The position numbers and the translations under genes were made by a program. Under the pieces are notes generated by a model. That model saw only the letters and a list, made by a program, of their open reading frames with translations. It was not told the DNA's origin and did not search any database. From Bog-473 sp963751335 (lineage in GTDB: Bacteria; Actinomycetota; Acidimicrobiia; Acidimicrobiales; RAAP-2): a stretch of 64,000 nucleotides of DNA. This document shows positions 27,262 through 36,602 of the stretch, one piece after another; the first letter of the stretch is position 1; every line of letters begins with the position of its first letter. Location: positions 62,001 to 126,000 of the forward strand of contig CAVVUB010000009.1 of assembly GCA_963751335.1 (NCBI GenBank), given 5' to 3'.

Positions 27262-28377
27262 GTGATCACGCTCGACGCGGTCAGCAAGCGCTACGGCGCC
27301 GATTCGGTGGCCGTGGCGGAGCTGAGTCTGGTCGTGCCCGACGGGGAGCTCTGCGTCCTGGTCGGCCCGTCGGGCTGCGGGAAGACCACGACGCTTCGCA
27401 TGATCAACCGCCTCATCGAGCCTTCGGGTGGGCGGATCCTCATCGACGACACCGACGTCCTCAAGCTCCACCCGGTCCAGCTGCGCCGCAGCATCGGCTA
27501 CGTCATTCAGCAAGGTGGCCTGTTCCCACACCGCCGGGTGGGCGACAACGTGGCCACCGTGCCGCGCCTGCTCGGCTGGGACAAGAAGCGCGTCGACGCC
27601 CGCGTCGAGGAGCTGCTCGAGCTCGTCGGGCTCGAACCAGCGCAGTACCGGCGCCGTTTTCCCCACGAACTGTCGGGAGGTGAGCGCCAGCGGGTGGGCG
27701 TGGCCCGCGCCCTCGGCGGTGATCCGCCGGTCCTGCTCATGGACGAACCGTTCGGGGCTGTCGACCCCGTGACCAGGCAGCGACTCCAGCAACAACTCCT
27801 GCAACTCCAGGAACAGCTGCACAAGACGATCGTGTTCGTCACCCACGACATCGAGGAGGCGACGAGTCTGGGCAACCGGATCGCCGTCCTGTCGAAGGGC
27901 GGCCACCTGGAGCAGTACGACACTCCGAGTCAGGTGCTGGGTCGGCCCGCGACGGCCTTCGTTGCCGACTTCGTCGGAGCTGACCGCGGCGTGCGCCGGC
28001 TTGCGGTGATGCCGATCGACGTCGAGTCGCTCTTCCATCCACCCGAGGTGGCACCGGATCTCAGCATGTTCGAGGCCCGTGCCGCCGCGGCAGGGGCGGA
28101 CAGCCGCTGGGCCGTCGTGGTCGACGAGCAAGGCCGCCTGCGCGGTTGGGTCGACCTCGAGCCCGGTCGGACGGGCACCGTGGCGGAGAACCTGGTGCCA
28201 TTCGAGGTCCAGGTCCCTCTGGGCACGTCGTTGCGGGCGGCCTTCGGCGAAATGCTCCAGCACGACGTCAACTGGATCCCGGTCGTCGACGAACTGCGCT
28301 ATGTCGGTGTGCTCACTCCGAACTTCCTGCACGCCGCCGTGCGCCGCTCGGTCGGCGGCGAACCCCTCGAGTCCTGA
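27262..28377 (+). CDS. Opu-type (glycine betaine/proline) ABC transporter ATP-binding protein
   Basis: A 371-residue ATPase: Walker A GPSGCGKTT at residues ~35-43, signature LSGGERQRV, Walker B VLLMDEPFGAVD, and H-loop VTHD. The C-terminal ~100 residues hold a degenerate tandem CBS region (WAVVVDEQGRLRGWVDLE ... VNWIPVVDELRYVGVLT), the ionic-strength sensor seen in OpuA. GTG start at 27262. It is divergent from its permeases, 74 bases away, so one control region probably serves both. Confidence 0.93.
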   Translation: MITLDAVSKRYGADSVAVAELSLVVPDGELCVLVGPSGCGKTTTLRMINRLIEPSGGRILIDDTDVLKLHPVQLRRSIGYVIQQGGLFPHRRVGDNVATVPRLLGWDKKRVDARVEELLELVGLEPAQYRRRFPHELSGGERQRVGVARALGGDPPVLLMDEPFGAVDPVTRQRLQQQLLQLQEQLHKTIVFVTHDIEEATSLGNRIAVLSKGGHLEQYDTPSQVLGRPATAFVADFVGADRGVRRLAVMPIDVESLFHPPEVAPDLSMFEARAAAAGADSRWAVVVDEQGRLRGWVDLEPGRTGTVAENLVPFEVQVPLGTSLRAAFGEMLQHDVNWIPVVDELRYVGVLTPNFLHAAVRRSVGGEPLES

Positions 28378-28565
28378 CCGCTCACCGGCCCGCGCCGTGG
28401 TCCCAGCAGACCGACGAGTCTCACCACACCGAAGGCCCCGCCTGTCTGATGGGCGGCGTCGAGGACACCGTGATGTGCATGGTCATAGGTTGCTGCTCGG
28501 GAGTGGTCGTTTTGCATCTGCATTTCGACCATTGCGGTCAGCTCGGAGCGCTGAACGGGTGACGC

Positions 28566-29171
28566 TCAACTGAAGAGACCTCGAAGGACGTGGATGAGGG
28601 CGGCGCCGACCGTGATGATGAGCACAACTCCACCCGCTCCTATTGCGAGGCCTATTGCCAGGGCGAGCACGTCTTCAAGGATGAGGGCAAGAGCGACGAA
28701 GACGGCACCCAACGCAGGGAACGTGTCAAGACCGGAGAAGGGAGGGGCGACCGCAGCGGCGATGGCCAAACCGGTGAAGACCAGGCCGAGGATCCTCAGA
28801 AACCACCGTTGATGGAAGAGTGGCGCCGCCCGAGGCTTGGAGAATCGTTCCAGCCAGCGGATTCGTCGCATCATGAACGGGATCGCCTTCTCCGTCGTGG
28901 TCGCCCCAAGCGCACGGTTTTTCCAACGTGCTGGGAGCCAGATCGACCGGGCCCCGATCACCATCTCCACCGCCAAGAGAACAGTTATTGCCTCGAAGAC
29001 GTGGGTGACACCCCCCGTCGGCAGTGGCAAAGCCGGGAAGAACATCAAGAACAGGATCGTGACCGCGAAGCTCTTTTCAGAGAAGACGCGGCCGAGTTCG
29101 CCGATCGTCTTCGAGCCATCTGCATTGAGCCAGGCCTCCAGCTGATCGCTAAAGGCCATTTCGGTCGTCAT
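28566..29171 (-). CDS. ExoD family membrane protein
   Basis: A 201-residue protein with N-terminal helices and KSFAVTILFLMFFPALPLPTG, a family signature; later KAIPFMMRRIRWLERFSKPR and two C-terminal helices. ExoD is needed for normal exopolysaccharide production in Sinorhizobium. No polysaccharide genes adjoin it. It stands in a less GC-rich, frameshift-free segment. Confidence 0.9.
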   Translation of the reverse strand: MTTEMAFSDQLEAWLNADGSKTIGELGRVFSEKSFAVTILFLMFFPALPLPTGGVTHVFEAITVLLAVEMVIGARSIWLPARWKNRALGATTTEKAIPFMMRRIRWLERFSKPRAAPLFHQRWFLRILGLVFTGLAIAAAVAPPFSGLDTFPALGAVFVALALILEDVLALAIGLAIGAGGVVLIITVGAALIHVLRGLFS

Positions 29172-29251
29172 CTACTAGGCACCCTGGCTCAACCTGCTCA
29201 GGAGAATGCGGGTCAACCTTTGATCCGGCGGCGGTTTACGGGGTGCGGGTT

Positions 29252-30052
29252 CTACAACCCCTGCTCCTCCAGCCAGGCCACACAGGCCTCGGCGACGTCT
29301 GACCATCCGCTGTCGATGGTCAGGGAGTGGCCCCGATCTTCGAACTCGACCAGGTTGGTCTTGGCTGGGGAATGCCGGTATTGCTTGAGTGTCGACTTGG
29401 TGATGGATTCGGGGACGGTGTGGTCTTTGCCGCCCATGGTGAGCAGAAGCGGACCTCGGTCCGGGTTGTCGGTGTCAACCTTGTCGGGTGAGTGGCGCGA
29501 GAGGCTGGCGGCCGCCGCCTCGAAGAGTGGCCGTCCCGGAGATGGAACGGCCCATGTCTCATGGAGCTGGTTGGACTCCTCCTCGGTGATGGCGTTGCCG
29601 AAACTGAATCGGAACTGCTCGGCGGTCAGGGACACCGACTTGTGCTTGTTGGCCGGGTTCTTGAACACGGGCAGTGTGGCGTGCAGCGAGGAGAGTGGGA
29701 GCCGCAGCACGCCTTTGATCTGGGCGGCATCAATTCCGATGGCAGCCGCCCCCTTGTTCAGACCCAGCAGTTTCTCAGCGATCATGCCCCCGAAGGAGTG
29801 CCCGATGAGAATAGGTGGGGCGGGGAGGGTCTCGATGATGGCGGCATAGTGGTCGGTCACGTCGTCGATACCTTTGTCGGCGACCGTGTCCGGGTTGGCA
29901 CGGGCCAACTCAACAGTGTCCTGGTCACCGGGCCAGCCCGGAGCCATGGTTTCGTAGCCGGCGTTACCGAAAAGGTCCTCCCACGGCGCCCACGAACTGG
30001 CGTGGAGCCACAAGCCGTGGATGAAGATCACCGGGTTCGTCTTCTTCGCCAT
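29252..30052 (-). CDS. Alpha/beta fold hydrolase
   Basis: A 266-residue serine hydrolase. The oxyanion region HGLWLHASSW, nucleophile elbow GHSFGG, and catalytic His in EFEDRGHSLT are visible; the acid is probably the Asp in MGGKDHTVP. The family covers esterases, lipases and epoxide hydrolases. Upstream intergenic sequence has no assigned gene. Same low-GC segment. Confidence 0.92.
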   Translation of the reverse strand: MAKKTNPVIFIHGLWLHASSWAPWEDLFGNAGYETMAPGWPGDQDTVELARANPDTVADKGIDDVTDHYAAIIETLPAPPILIGHSFGGMIAEKLLGLNKGAAAIGIDAAQIKGVLRLPLSSLHATLPVFKNPANKHKSVSLTAEQFRFSFGNAITEEESNQLHETWAVPSPGRPLFEAAAASLSRHSPDKVDTDNPDRGPLLLTMGGKDHTVPESITKSTLKQYRHSPAKTNLVEFEDRGHSLTIDSGWSDVAEACVAWLEEQGL

Positions 30053-30164
30053 CTCGACCTCGTTCTTCGACGTGCGGTCCGAAGGGCCAGTCTGCCAGTT
30101 CGCCTCGAGTTCTGCTTGGGCTTCCCACGACGCGCCGCCGGTTCAGATGCCGTGATGTGCCGGG

Positions 30165-30183
30165 CGATGACACCCCGTCATCG
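30165..30183. repeat. Short perfect hairpin
   Basis: CGATGAC (30165-30171) and GTCATCG (30177-30183) flank five bases. It lies in the ~280-base gap between two divergent genes (hydrolase and methyltransferase). It has no T-run, so a role as a protein-binding site is more likely than a terminator, but this is speculative. Confidence 0.35.
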
Positions 30184-30333
30184 GCGCGCCGAATCTCGGT
30201 ACTGGGCACGCTCGGCGAACAGGCTGAGCAACCAGCTCCGACGCCATCCGCTTCGACAAGGAGCCCGACTGAAAAGGGCCCCGGCCCGAGCAGTCCTTCG
30301 GGCTTGTCGACGCGACCGCGACAAACTGAAGGG

Positions 30334-31005
30334 GTGGAGAGCAACCCCTTCCCGCCCGGTTTCTTCGACCGGGCTGACCGGTCCCGCGATGCGGGGTTCT
30401 ACTCGTCGCCTCGCCTGGTCACTCATCTCGACGATCAGGCCATCGCGGCAGTCGGTGCTCTCTACGACGACCTTGGGATCTCCGGCGACGTGCTCGATCT
30501 GATGAGTTCGTGGGTCTCGCACTTCCGCACTCCTCCAGCACACCTCACTGTGCTCGGGATGAACTCGGACGAGCTCGCCGCAAATCCCTCGGCCGGGGTG
30601 GCCGTTGTCCACGACCTCAACGCCGAGCCCCGTCTGCCGTTCCCCAACGAGTCCTTCGATGCCGTGGTGTGCTGCGTTTCCGTCGACTACCTCACCAGAC
30701 CCGTAGAGGTGTTCACTGACGTGGCCCGCGTGATGCGCCCAGGAGGGCCGTTCGTCTGTGCGTTCTCCAATCGATGCTTTCCGACCAAGGCTGTTCGCGG
30801 CTGGCTGTACGCCGACGACGTTCAGCGCTGCGAGATCGTCGAACGGTACTTCCGTCTTGCTGGGCGCTGGGATGAGCCTCGAAGCCAACGACGTACCCCC
30901 GCTTCGCATCCAGGAGATCCGTTGTTTGCAGTGTGGGCTCGCCGAGCCAGGCGGGCCGCAACAGACGAGCCGAGAACCCCCGCCGTAATCGATGTCGATC
31001 GATGA
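30334..31005 (+). CDS. Class I SAM-dependent methyltransferase-like protein
   Basis: Start at GTG 30334 gives 223 residues beginning ESNPFPPGFFDRADRSRD. Rossmann parts: GDVLDLMSSWVSHFR (motif I-like), VVHDLNAEPRLPFPNESFDA, VCCVSVDYLTRPVEVF, and VARVMRPGGPFVCAFSNRCF. The longer open frame upstream to 30157 is low-complexity and unlikely. Substrate unknown. The C-terminus lacks a clear end-point domain. Confidence 0.78.
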   Translation: MESNPFPPGFFDRADRSRDAGFYSSPRLVTHLDDQAIAAVGALYDDLGISGDVLDLMSSWVSHFRTPPAHLTVLGMNSDELAANPSAGVAVVHDLNAEPRLPFPNESFDAVVCCVSVDYLTRPVEVFTDVARVMRPGGPFVCAFSNRCFPTKAVRGWLYADDVQRCEIVERYFRLAGRWDEPRSQRRTPASHPGDPLFAVWARRARRAATDEPRTPAVIDVDR

Positions 31006-31092
31006 GCCAGCGCAAACCGGCGGTTTGCGGCACTTGCGTATGCTCGAGCGGCACGAAAGGCCCCACCCCTTTTTGGCGAGAAAGAGCGGACG

Positions 31093-31506
31093 ATGGCCAA
31101 CATCAGGACTGCTGAGCTTTCCGACGCACGCGAGGTTCTCAGGTTGTGGGACTCCGCAGCCGGTCCTACTCGTTTACCGAGCAACGAGCGAGCGATATCG
31201 CTTCTGATCGCAAAGGACGCAGACGCGTTGCTCGTGGCCGAGGACTCGGGTCGCATCGTGGGTACCCTGATTGTCGGCTGGGACGGTTGGAGGTGCCATC
31301 TCTATCGTGCAGCAGTGCATCCAGATTTCAGGCGCAGCGGCCTCGCCTCTCAGCTGGTCTCCGTGGCGCGTGGTCGTGCTCGCTCTCTAGGGGTTCGGCG
31401 TCTGGATGCAATGGTTGACGATGACAACGTCGCTGCCCAGTCCTTCTGGAGGAGCCTCGGGTTCGCCCCACAGGGCGAGGACCGACGGTGGAGCAGCTCC
31501 GTCTGA
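31093..31506 (+). CDS. GNAT family N-acetyltransferase
   Basis: A 137-residue acetyltransferase. IRTAELSDAREVLRLWDSA starts it; the acetyl-CoA loop is HPDFRRSGLASQLV and the C-terminal motif B is DDDNVAAQSFWRSLGFAPQG. The substrate may be a small amine or a protein. Confidence 0.9.
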   Translation: MANIRTAELSDAREVLRLWDSAAGPTRLPSNERAISLLIAKDADALLVAEDSGRIVGTLIVGWDGWRCHLYRAAVHPDFRRSGLASQLVSVARGRARSLGVRRLDAMVDDDNVAAQSFWRSLGFAPQGEDRRWSSSV

Positions 31507-31514
31507 TGCTTGTG

Positions 31515-31555
31515 GAGGGTCCGCCACCCTCAATCGCCGGTCCCCAAGGTGGCGG
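31515..31555. terminator. Possible bidirectional terminator between convergent genes
   Basis: Two overlapping hairpins can form: GAGGGT-ccgcc-ACCCTC (31515-31531), and CCGCCACC (31521-31528) with GGTGGCGG (31548-31555). They sit between the ends of two convergent genes. There is no T-run, as is common in actinobacteria. Confidence 0.45.
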
Positions 31556-31588
31556 CGCATTCTTCCGAGGGCTCGGCGGATGGGCCGG

Positions 31589-32152
31589 CTAGCGCGCCAC
31601 GCGGTAGCGGAGGTAGACGACGCTCGAACTGAATGCTCGGGTCTCGATGAGTTCGAGATCCACCCGTCGCTCGTGCTGGGAGAAAAACGGAATGCCACCA
31701 CCGACCAGCACCGGGTAGACCCTGGCCCGGTACTCGTCGATCAGACCCAACGCGGCCGCCTCGGCGGCAAGAGTCGCGCCGCCGATCGCGATGTCGCCCT
31801 CCCCCGGCTCGGCTCGCAACCGCTCGATCTCCTCAGCCAGCCCGCCGGTGGCCAGACGGGCAGTGCCCTGCACCCCCGACAGCGTGGTGGAGAACACCAC
31901 CTTTGGGAGCGGCTTCCAGATCGCGGCCCACTCGAGCATTGAATCGTCGAGCGACGGATCCTGATCGGCGGCCTCCCAGTACAGCATCGTCTCGTACAGC
32001 CGTCGTCCCAACAGGTGGACGTCGACATTTCGTATCTCGTCGGTGACGAAGCGAAAAACCTCCTGGTCGGGCTCCGTCCAGCCGAATTCTCCGTCAGGCC
32101 CGGCGATGTAGCCGTCAAGTGAGACACCCATCGAATAGGTCACGTCGCGCAT
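31589..32152 (-). CDS. Dihydrofolate reductase family (RibD C-terminal-like) protein
   Basis: A 187-residue protein with the N-terminal SLDGYIAGPDGEFGW and the RibD-like GDIAIGGATLAAEAAALGLI and YPVLVGGGIPFF. The start at 32152 has a strong AAGGAGG. These reductases use NADPH on pteridines or unknown substrates; none of this subfamily is well characterised. Confidence 0.9.
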   Translation of the reverse strand: MRDVTYSMGVSLDGYIAGPDGEFGWTEPDQEVFRFVTDEIRNVDVHLLGRRLYETMLYWEAADQDPSLDDSMLEWAAIWKPLPKVVFSTTLSGVQGTARLATGGLAEEIERLRAEPGEGDIAIGGATLAAEAAALGLIDEYRARVYPVLVGGGIPFFSQHERRVDLELIETRAFSSSVVYLRYRVAR

Positions 32153-32322
32153 CAGGAGTCCTCCTTGGTAACGGGTTCGACAGTACGACCACCCGCATTC
32201 AATCGCGGATGTCATCCATTGATCTGAGCTCCCTCTCTCCATGGTGCCGGTCGACGGTGCGCCAGCCCGGTGTCACACGGGTGAACGGGCACACCTTGAG
32301 CGCCGGCTCGTAGTCTCTCCGC

Positions 32323-33240
32323 GTGCGTCCATTTCGCTTTGGCTTCCAGATAGGGGAGTGCTCCGCAGATGATCTGCGGTCACATGCTCAAGCCGCGGAA
32401 GAAGCCGGTTTCGACGTGATGCACACCTGGGATCACGTGGTTGATGGGTGGTCTCCTCTCATACCTTTGATGGCTATCGCCGAATGCACCACGACTCTCC
32501 GTATCTGTCCGCTCGTTCTGAACAATGACTTTCACCACCCGGTCCATCTGGCCCGAGAGCTCGCCAGCTTGGACCACCTGAGCGGAGGCCGCCTGGAGGT
32601 CGGGATCGGAGCGGGCCACTCCTTCCGCGAGTACGAAGCCATCGGTCAGCAGTTCGATCCACCATCGGTCCGCAAATCCCGGCTCGCCGAGTCGGTCGAG
32701 ATCCTCCGTCGGCTTCTCGATGGTGAAGCCGTGACGTATGCCGGAGAGCATTACAGGCTGGAGCAGGTGCGCACCCTTCGCTCACAGCAGGATCACATAC
32801 CCCTTCTCGTTGGTGTGAACGGTCGACGGGCTCTTGCTCACGCGGCCCGCCACGCCGACATCATCGGTCTCACGATGCTTGGTCGCACCCTCCACGACGG
32901 ACAGAGGCACGAGGTCCGCTGGGAACAAGAGCGGCTCGACCGGACCGTCGGCTCTCTCAGAGAGCAGGCTCAGGAACGCTGGGATCAATTGGAACTGAAC
33001 GTCCTGGTTCAAGCCGTCGTGGTCACTGATGACAGGCGGAAGGCAGCCACACAAATGGCTTCGCAAGTTCCGGGTCTCAGCGTTCACGATGCGCTCAGTA
33101 CGCCATTTCTCGCCATCGGAACCCACGATGAGATCGCCGACCACCTCGAACGATGCAGGGATCGCTGGAGAATCTCTTACTTCAGCGTTCGGGACATTGA
33201 TGCTTTTGCTCCGGTGATCAGGCGGCTCCGCGCCCCTTGA
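32323..33240 (+). CDS. LLM class F420-dependent oxidoreductase
   Basis: A 305-residue luciferase-like enzyme from a GTG start. FRFGFQIGECSADDLRSHAQ, GFDVMHTWDHV, HLARELASLDHLSGGRLEVGIG, and LVGVNGRRALAHAARHADIIG fit the F420-dependent branch. No frameshift. The reaction is unknown. Confidence 0.92.
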   Translation: MRPFRFGFQIGECSADDLRSHAQAAEEAGFDVMHTWDHVVDGWSPLIPLMAIAECTTTLRICPLVLNNDFHHPVHLARELASLDHLSGGRLEVGIGAGHSFREYEAIGQQFDPPSVRKSRLAESVEILRRLLDGEAVTYAGEHYRLEQVRTLRSQQDHIPLLVGVNGRRALAHAARHADIIGLTMLGRTLHDGQRHEVRWEQERLDRTVGSLREQAQERWDQLELNVLVQAVVVTDDRRKAATQMASQVPGLSVHDALSTPFLAIGTHDEIADHLERCRDRWRISYFSVRDIDAFAPVIRRLRAP

Positions 33241-33258
33241 CGAACCCGATCCGTGTCG

Positions 33259-33294
33259 TGATACTTGTATCATAGTTATGAATATGAAAGTATC
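33259..33294. promoter_or_regulatory. Palindrome and half-sites over the MFS start: probable MarR operator
   Basis: TGATAC-tt-GTATCA (33259-33272) is perfect. A further GTATC ending at 33294 gives a third half-site. The first possible ATG (33278) lies inside this cluster, so a repressor bound here would cover the transcription start. The neighbouring MarR gene is the likely regulator. Confidence 0.55.
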
Positions 33295-34781
33295 TTTCGG
33301 CGATCAACCCGGCGGGCCCGGTGGCCTGGCCATGCACGAGCTGAGCCGGCCCCGCCGGATCGGCATCCTGCTCATCTGCTGCATGAGCCTGCTCATCGTC
33401 GGCCTCGACGTGACCATCGTGAACGTGGCCCTGCCCTCCATCGGGCACGACCTCGGGGCCAGCGTGTCGGGCCTGCAATGGACGATCGACGCCTACACGC
33501 TCGTCCTGGCCAGCCTGCTCATGCTGTCGGGCTCGACGGCTGACCGGTTCGGCCGCAAGCGCACGTTCGTCATCGGGCTCGCCGTCTTCTCGGCCGGCTC
33601 GCTGCTCTGCAGCCTGGCCCCGAGCCTGGGCCTGCTCATCGTGTTCCGCATGATGCAGGCCGTCGGCGGCTCCATGCTCAACCCGGTCGCCATGTCGATC
33701 ATCACCAACACGTTCACCGATCCGAAGGAGCGGGCCCAGGCGGTCGGGGTGTGGGGTGCCGTGGTCGGCATCTCCATGGCCCTCGGCCCCGTGCTCGGCG
33801 GTCTCCTCGTCTCCTCGGCCGGCTGGCGCTCCATCTTCTGGATCAACATCCCGGTCGGTCTGACCGCCATCGTCCTGGCCGTCCGCTACGTGCCCGAGTC
33901 GCGGGCGCCCCGAGCCCGTCGCTTCGATCCGGTCGGTCAGGTCCTCATGGTCGTCTTCCTCGCCGCGCTGACGTACGGGATCATCGAGCTGCCGAGCAAG
34001 GGCCTCTCCTCGCCGGTCATCCTGGCCGCCTTCTCGGCCGCTCTGGTCGGGCTGGTCGGCTTCCTCCTCTACGAGCCCCGGCGGCGCGACCCGTTGATCG
34101 ACCTCCGGTTCTTCCGTTCCATCCCCTTCGCCTCGGCGACGATCACCGCGGTGGCCGCGTTCGCCGCGCTCGGCGGCTTCCTCTTCATGAACACGCTCTA
34201 CCTCCAAGAGGTGCGCGGCCTCTCTCCGCTGCGAGGCCGGGCTCGACACCCTGCCCATGGCGTTGATGACGATGCTGGCGTCGCCCGTCTCGGGTCGCAT
34301 CGTCGGCCACCGCGGGCCCCGGCTGCCCCTGGTCGTCGCCGGCGCCTGCCTGATGACCGCGTGCGCTCATGCTGACCGGGATCGATCCGGTCACCCCGTT
34401 CACCTGGCTCTTCGCGGCCTACGTCGTCTTCGGTCTGGGCTTCGGGCTGGTGAACGCACCCATCACCAACGCCGCGGTCTCGGGCATGCCGCGGGCTCAG
34501 GCCGGGGTGGCCTCGGCCATCGCCTCCACCTCGCGCCAGATCGGCCAGACTCTCGGTGTGGCGGTGGTGCGGCGCGCTCGTCACCTCCCGGGTCGAGCGG
34601 GTCGGTGCAGGCCGGCCTGGCCACGGCCAGCCATGCGGCCTGGTGGATCCTGGCCGGCTGCGGCGCCGTCGTCCTCCTCCTCGGCTTCGTGGCCACCTCG
34701 CGCTGGGCCATCGCGACGGCGCAGCGGACGGCGGCCGAGCTCAACCCCGAGAACCTGACCGTGCAACCGGTGGCGGCATGA
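33278..34781 (+). CDS. DHA2 family MFS efflux transporter, frameshifted
   Basis: About 500 residues and 14 helices when corrected. Motifs: VGLDVTIVNVALPSIGHDLG, STADRFGRKRTFVIG (motif A), and GVWGAVVGISMALGPVLGG (motif C). Breaks near 34230, 34365 and 34570; all frames carry transporter sequence (LASPVSGRIVGHRGPRLPLV; APITNAAVSGMPRAQAGVAS; HAAWWILAGCGAVVLLLG). The start may be ATG 33332 (MHELSRP), past the operator. The end overlaps marR (ATGA). Confidence 0.88.
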
Positions 34782-35265
34782 ACGCGCCCCGTTCCGGTGC
34801 CACCCCGGGCTCAGACACAACGACCGCGCCGCGACGGCCACCGATCGACCTCGGCGCCCGCGAGGTCTGGGCCCGCATGTGCGATCTGGTGCTCGACAAC
34901 GAGCGCCGGCGTGAGGTCTCCGATGCCGATCGGCCTGAGCTTCGGCCGCATCAAGGCCATCCGCCGCGTGGCCCGGCGGCTCCATGTCCATGCGCGAGCT
35001 GGCCGACGAGCTCGGCATCGATCCCCCGAACGCCACCGTGGTCGTCGACGACCTGGAGTCGCTCGGTCTGGCCCGCCGCCAGTCGCACCCGACCGATCGC
35101 CGGGCCAAGGTGGTCGAGGCGACGCGCAAGGGCAAGGAGATCGCCAAGCAGGCCGACGCCATCTTGAGCACGCCTCCGCCCACCCTGCGCGCGCTCAGTC
35201 CCGATGACTCGGCGCAGCTCGGGCGGATTCTGGACCAGCTCGACACGTCGGCCGAGCGGGAATGA
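34778..35265 (+). CDS. MarR family transcriptional regulator, frameshifted
   Basis: About 162 residues. The first part (LGAREVWARMCDLVLDNERRR) and the wing part (MSMRELADELGIDPPNATVV, HPTDRRAKVVEATRKGKEIA) are in different frames, with breaks near 34925 and 34975 where RIKAIRRVA sits. Typical winged helix with the DxRxK-like wing. Likely represses the MFS gene by the palindrome at 33259-33272 and is itself in that operon. Confidence 0.85.
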
Positions 35266-35288
35266 GGGGCGGGAGTGTCCCGCCCGGC

Positions 35289-36094
35289 TCAGCTCCGCCG
35301 CAGCGCGATCGCGGCGTCGGGCTCGAGCACCCGGAAGCTGAAACTCTCCTCGATGTAGAGGCGCACGACTTCACCGTCGTGGCTGCCGGTAGCCGATGGA
35401 GAGGTCCTGGCCGCTCTCGAGCACGAAGTCACCGCCGCGCAGGCTGAGCACGACCCCGCCCTCGACGCCGGGCGACCACACGAGGGGCCCGTCGAGAATC
35501 TGGCGCAGGTGGTCGAAGAGCGGAGCCCGCCGTGCTCCGCCGTCTCGACAATCCCGGTGTAGATCGCCGGATCGATGGCCAGCCCGTAGGGGCCGCCGAT
35601 GCCCGAACGCCGCAACACGTCGACGGCTTGGGCCACCACCGTTCGGGTACTGGTCCATGTCCGTCGACGAACGTGAGCGGTTCGTGCGAGCTTCACTCGG
35701 TGATGCCGAGCATGCCGGCGGCGGCGTAGCCGTGGAAGACGGTCGAGTTCTCGGCCAGGGCGATCTGGCGCACGGCCTCGTCGAGCTCGGGCAGCTCGAT
35801 GTCGTCCGCACCCCGGTCGGCGTCGTCGAACTCCTCGCGTGACACGGAGAAGTCGGCCCGCAGTTCCACCAGCGGGAGGACACGGCGACGCAACGCGGCA
35901 ACGCCTTCCGAGGGGCTGGCCACCTCGTCGACCCGTCCCAGGTCGGTGGCGGAGTGGCTCCAGCCGTGCGGCCCGACCAGGTCCACCAGCTTGCGGGCGG
36001 CCAGGTGGGTGACGAGGCGACCCTTGGCCTCCGACTCGATCTGCTCCCAGGCCGCTTCCGAAATGGGTGCCAGCTCGCGGTAGAGGTGGTCCAT
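35289..36094 (-). CDS. Encapsulin (family 1 nanocompartment shell protein), frameshifted
   Basis: Forms an icosahedral protein shell that stores cargo enzymes in the cytoplasm. The N-terminus MDHLYRELAPISEAAWEQI and LAARKLVDLVGPHGWSHSAT are unmistakable. After GYAAAGMLGITE (35700) the rest continues over several frames: RSGIGGPYGLAIDPAIYTG, DHLRQILDGPLVWSPGVEG, DFVLESGQDLSIGY and GEVVRLYIEESFSFRVLEP. At least four single-base breaks lie between 35700 and 35380. The ATG at 36094 shares its A with the cargo gene's stop (TGATG). Confidence 0.93.
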
Positions 36095-36458
36095 CACTCG
36101 CCTCCCTTCAGGCTGCCGATGCCGAGCGAACCGCCCGCGTGGTACTCCCCGTGCCGGCCTCGGTTTCGTGTTCGACCTCGGTCACCGGTTCGGTGGTGAA
36201 GAGGTACGTGCGGAGATTGCGATCGAGCGCCGGGTCACGGCGGCGGAGCCATTCGAGGGTCATGCAGGCGTGCTCCTTCTCCTCGTCGCGGTTGTGGGCC
36301 AGGATGTCGGCCAGGCTCGAGTCGTTGGTGGCATGCACCCGCTGGTCGTACCAGTCGACGGCCTCGAGCTCCTCGATCAACGACGTGAACGCCCGGTGGC
36401 GGTCGATCGTCTGCTCGCCGAGCAGCTCTGCCGGCTCGTGCAGTCCCTCGCTTCCCAT
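36094..36458 (-). CDS. Encapsulated ferritin-like protein (EncFtn) with cargo-loading peptide, frameshifted
   Basis: Starts MGSEGLHEPAELLGEQTIDR from an ATG at 36458 with GAAGAGGTG upstream. The EncFtn core is seen: LIEELEAVDWYDQRVHATND and the Glu/His metal motif EEKEHACMTLEWLRR. In the uncorrected frame the end looks random, but a one-base shift near 36148 (in GGGG) gives GGSLGIGSLKGGE and a stop at 36094-36096. That is the standard encapsulin-targeting tag. EncFtn oxidises Fe(II) for storage inside the shell. Confidence 0.94.
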
Positions 36459-36602
36459 CTTCACCTCTTCCCGTCGGCGCGCAACTCGAGCCGTCCGGCT
36501 CCGCCGAGACATTAGCGAAGATCATGGCCTGGACTTTCGGGGTGGAATTCGGCTCGGCGGCCGGATCGATCGAGTCGGGCACCCGTGGCCGCGTGTCGGA
36601 TC

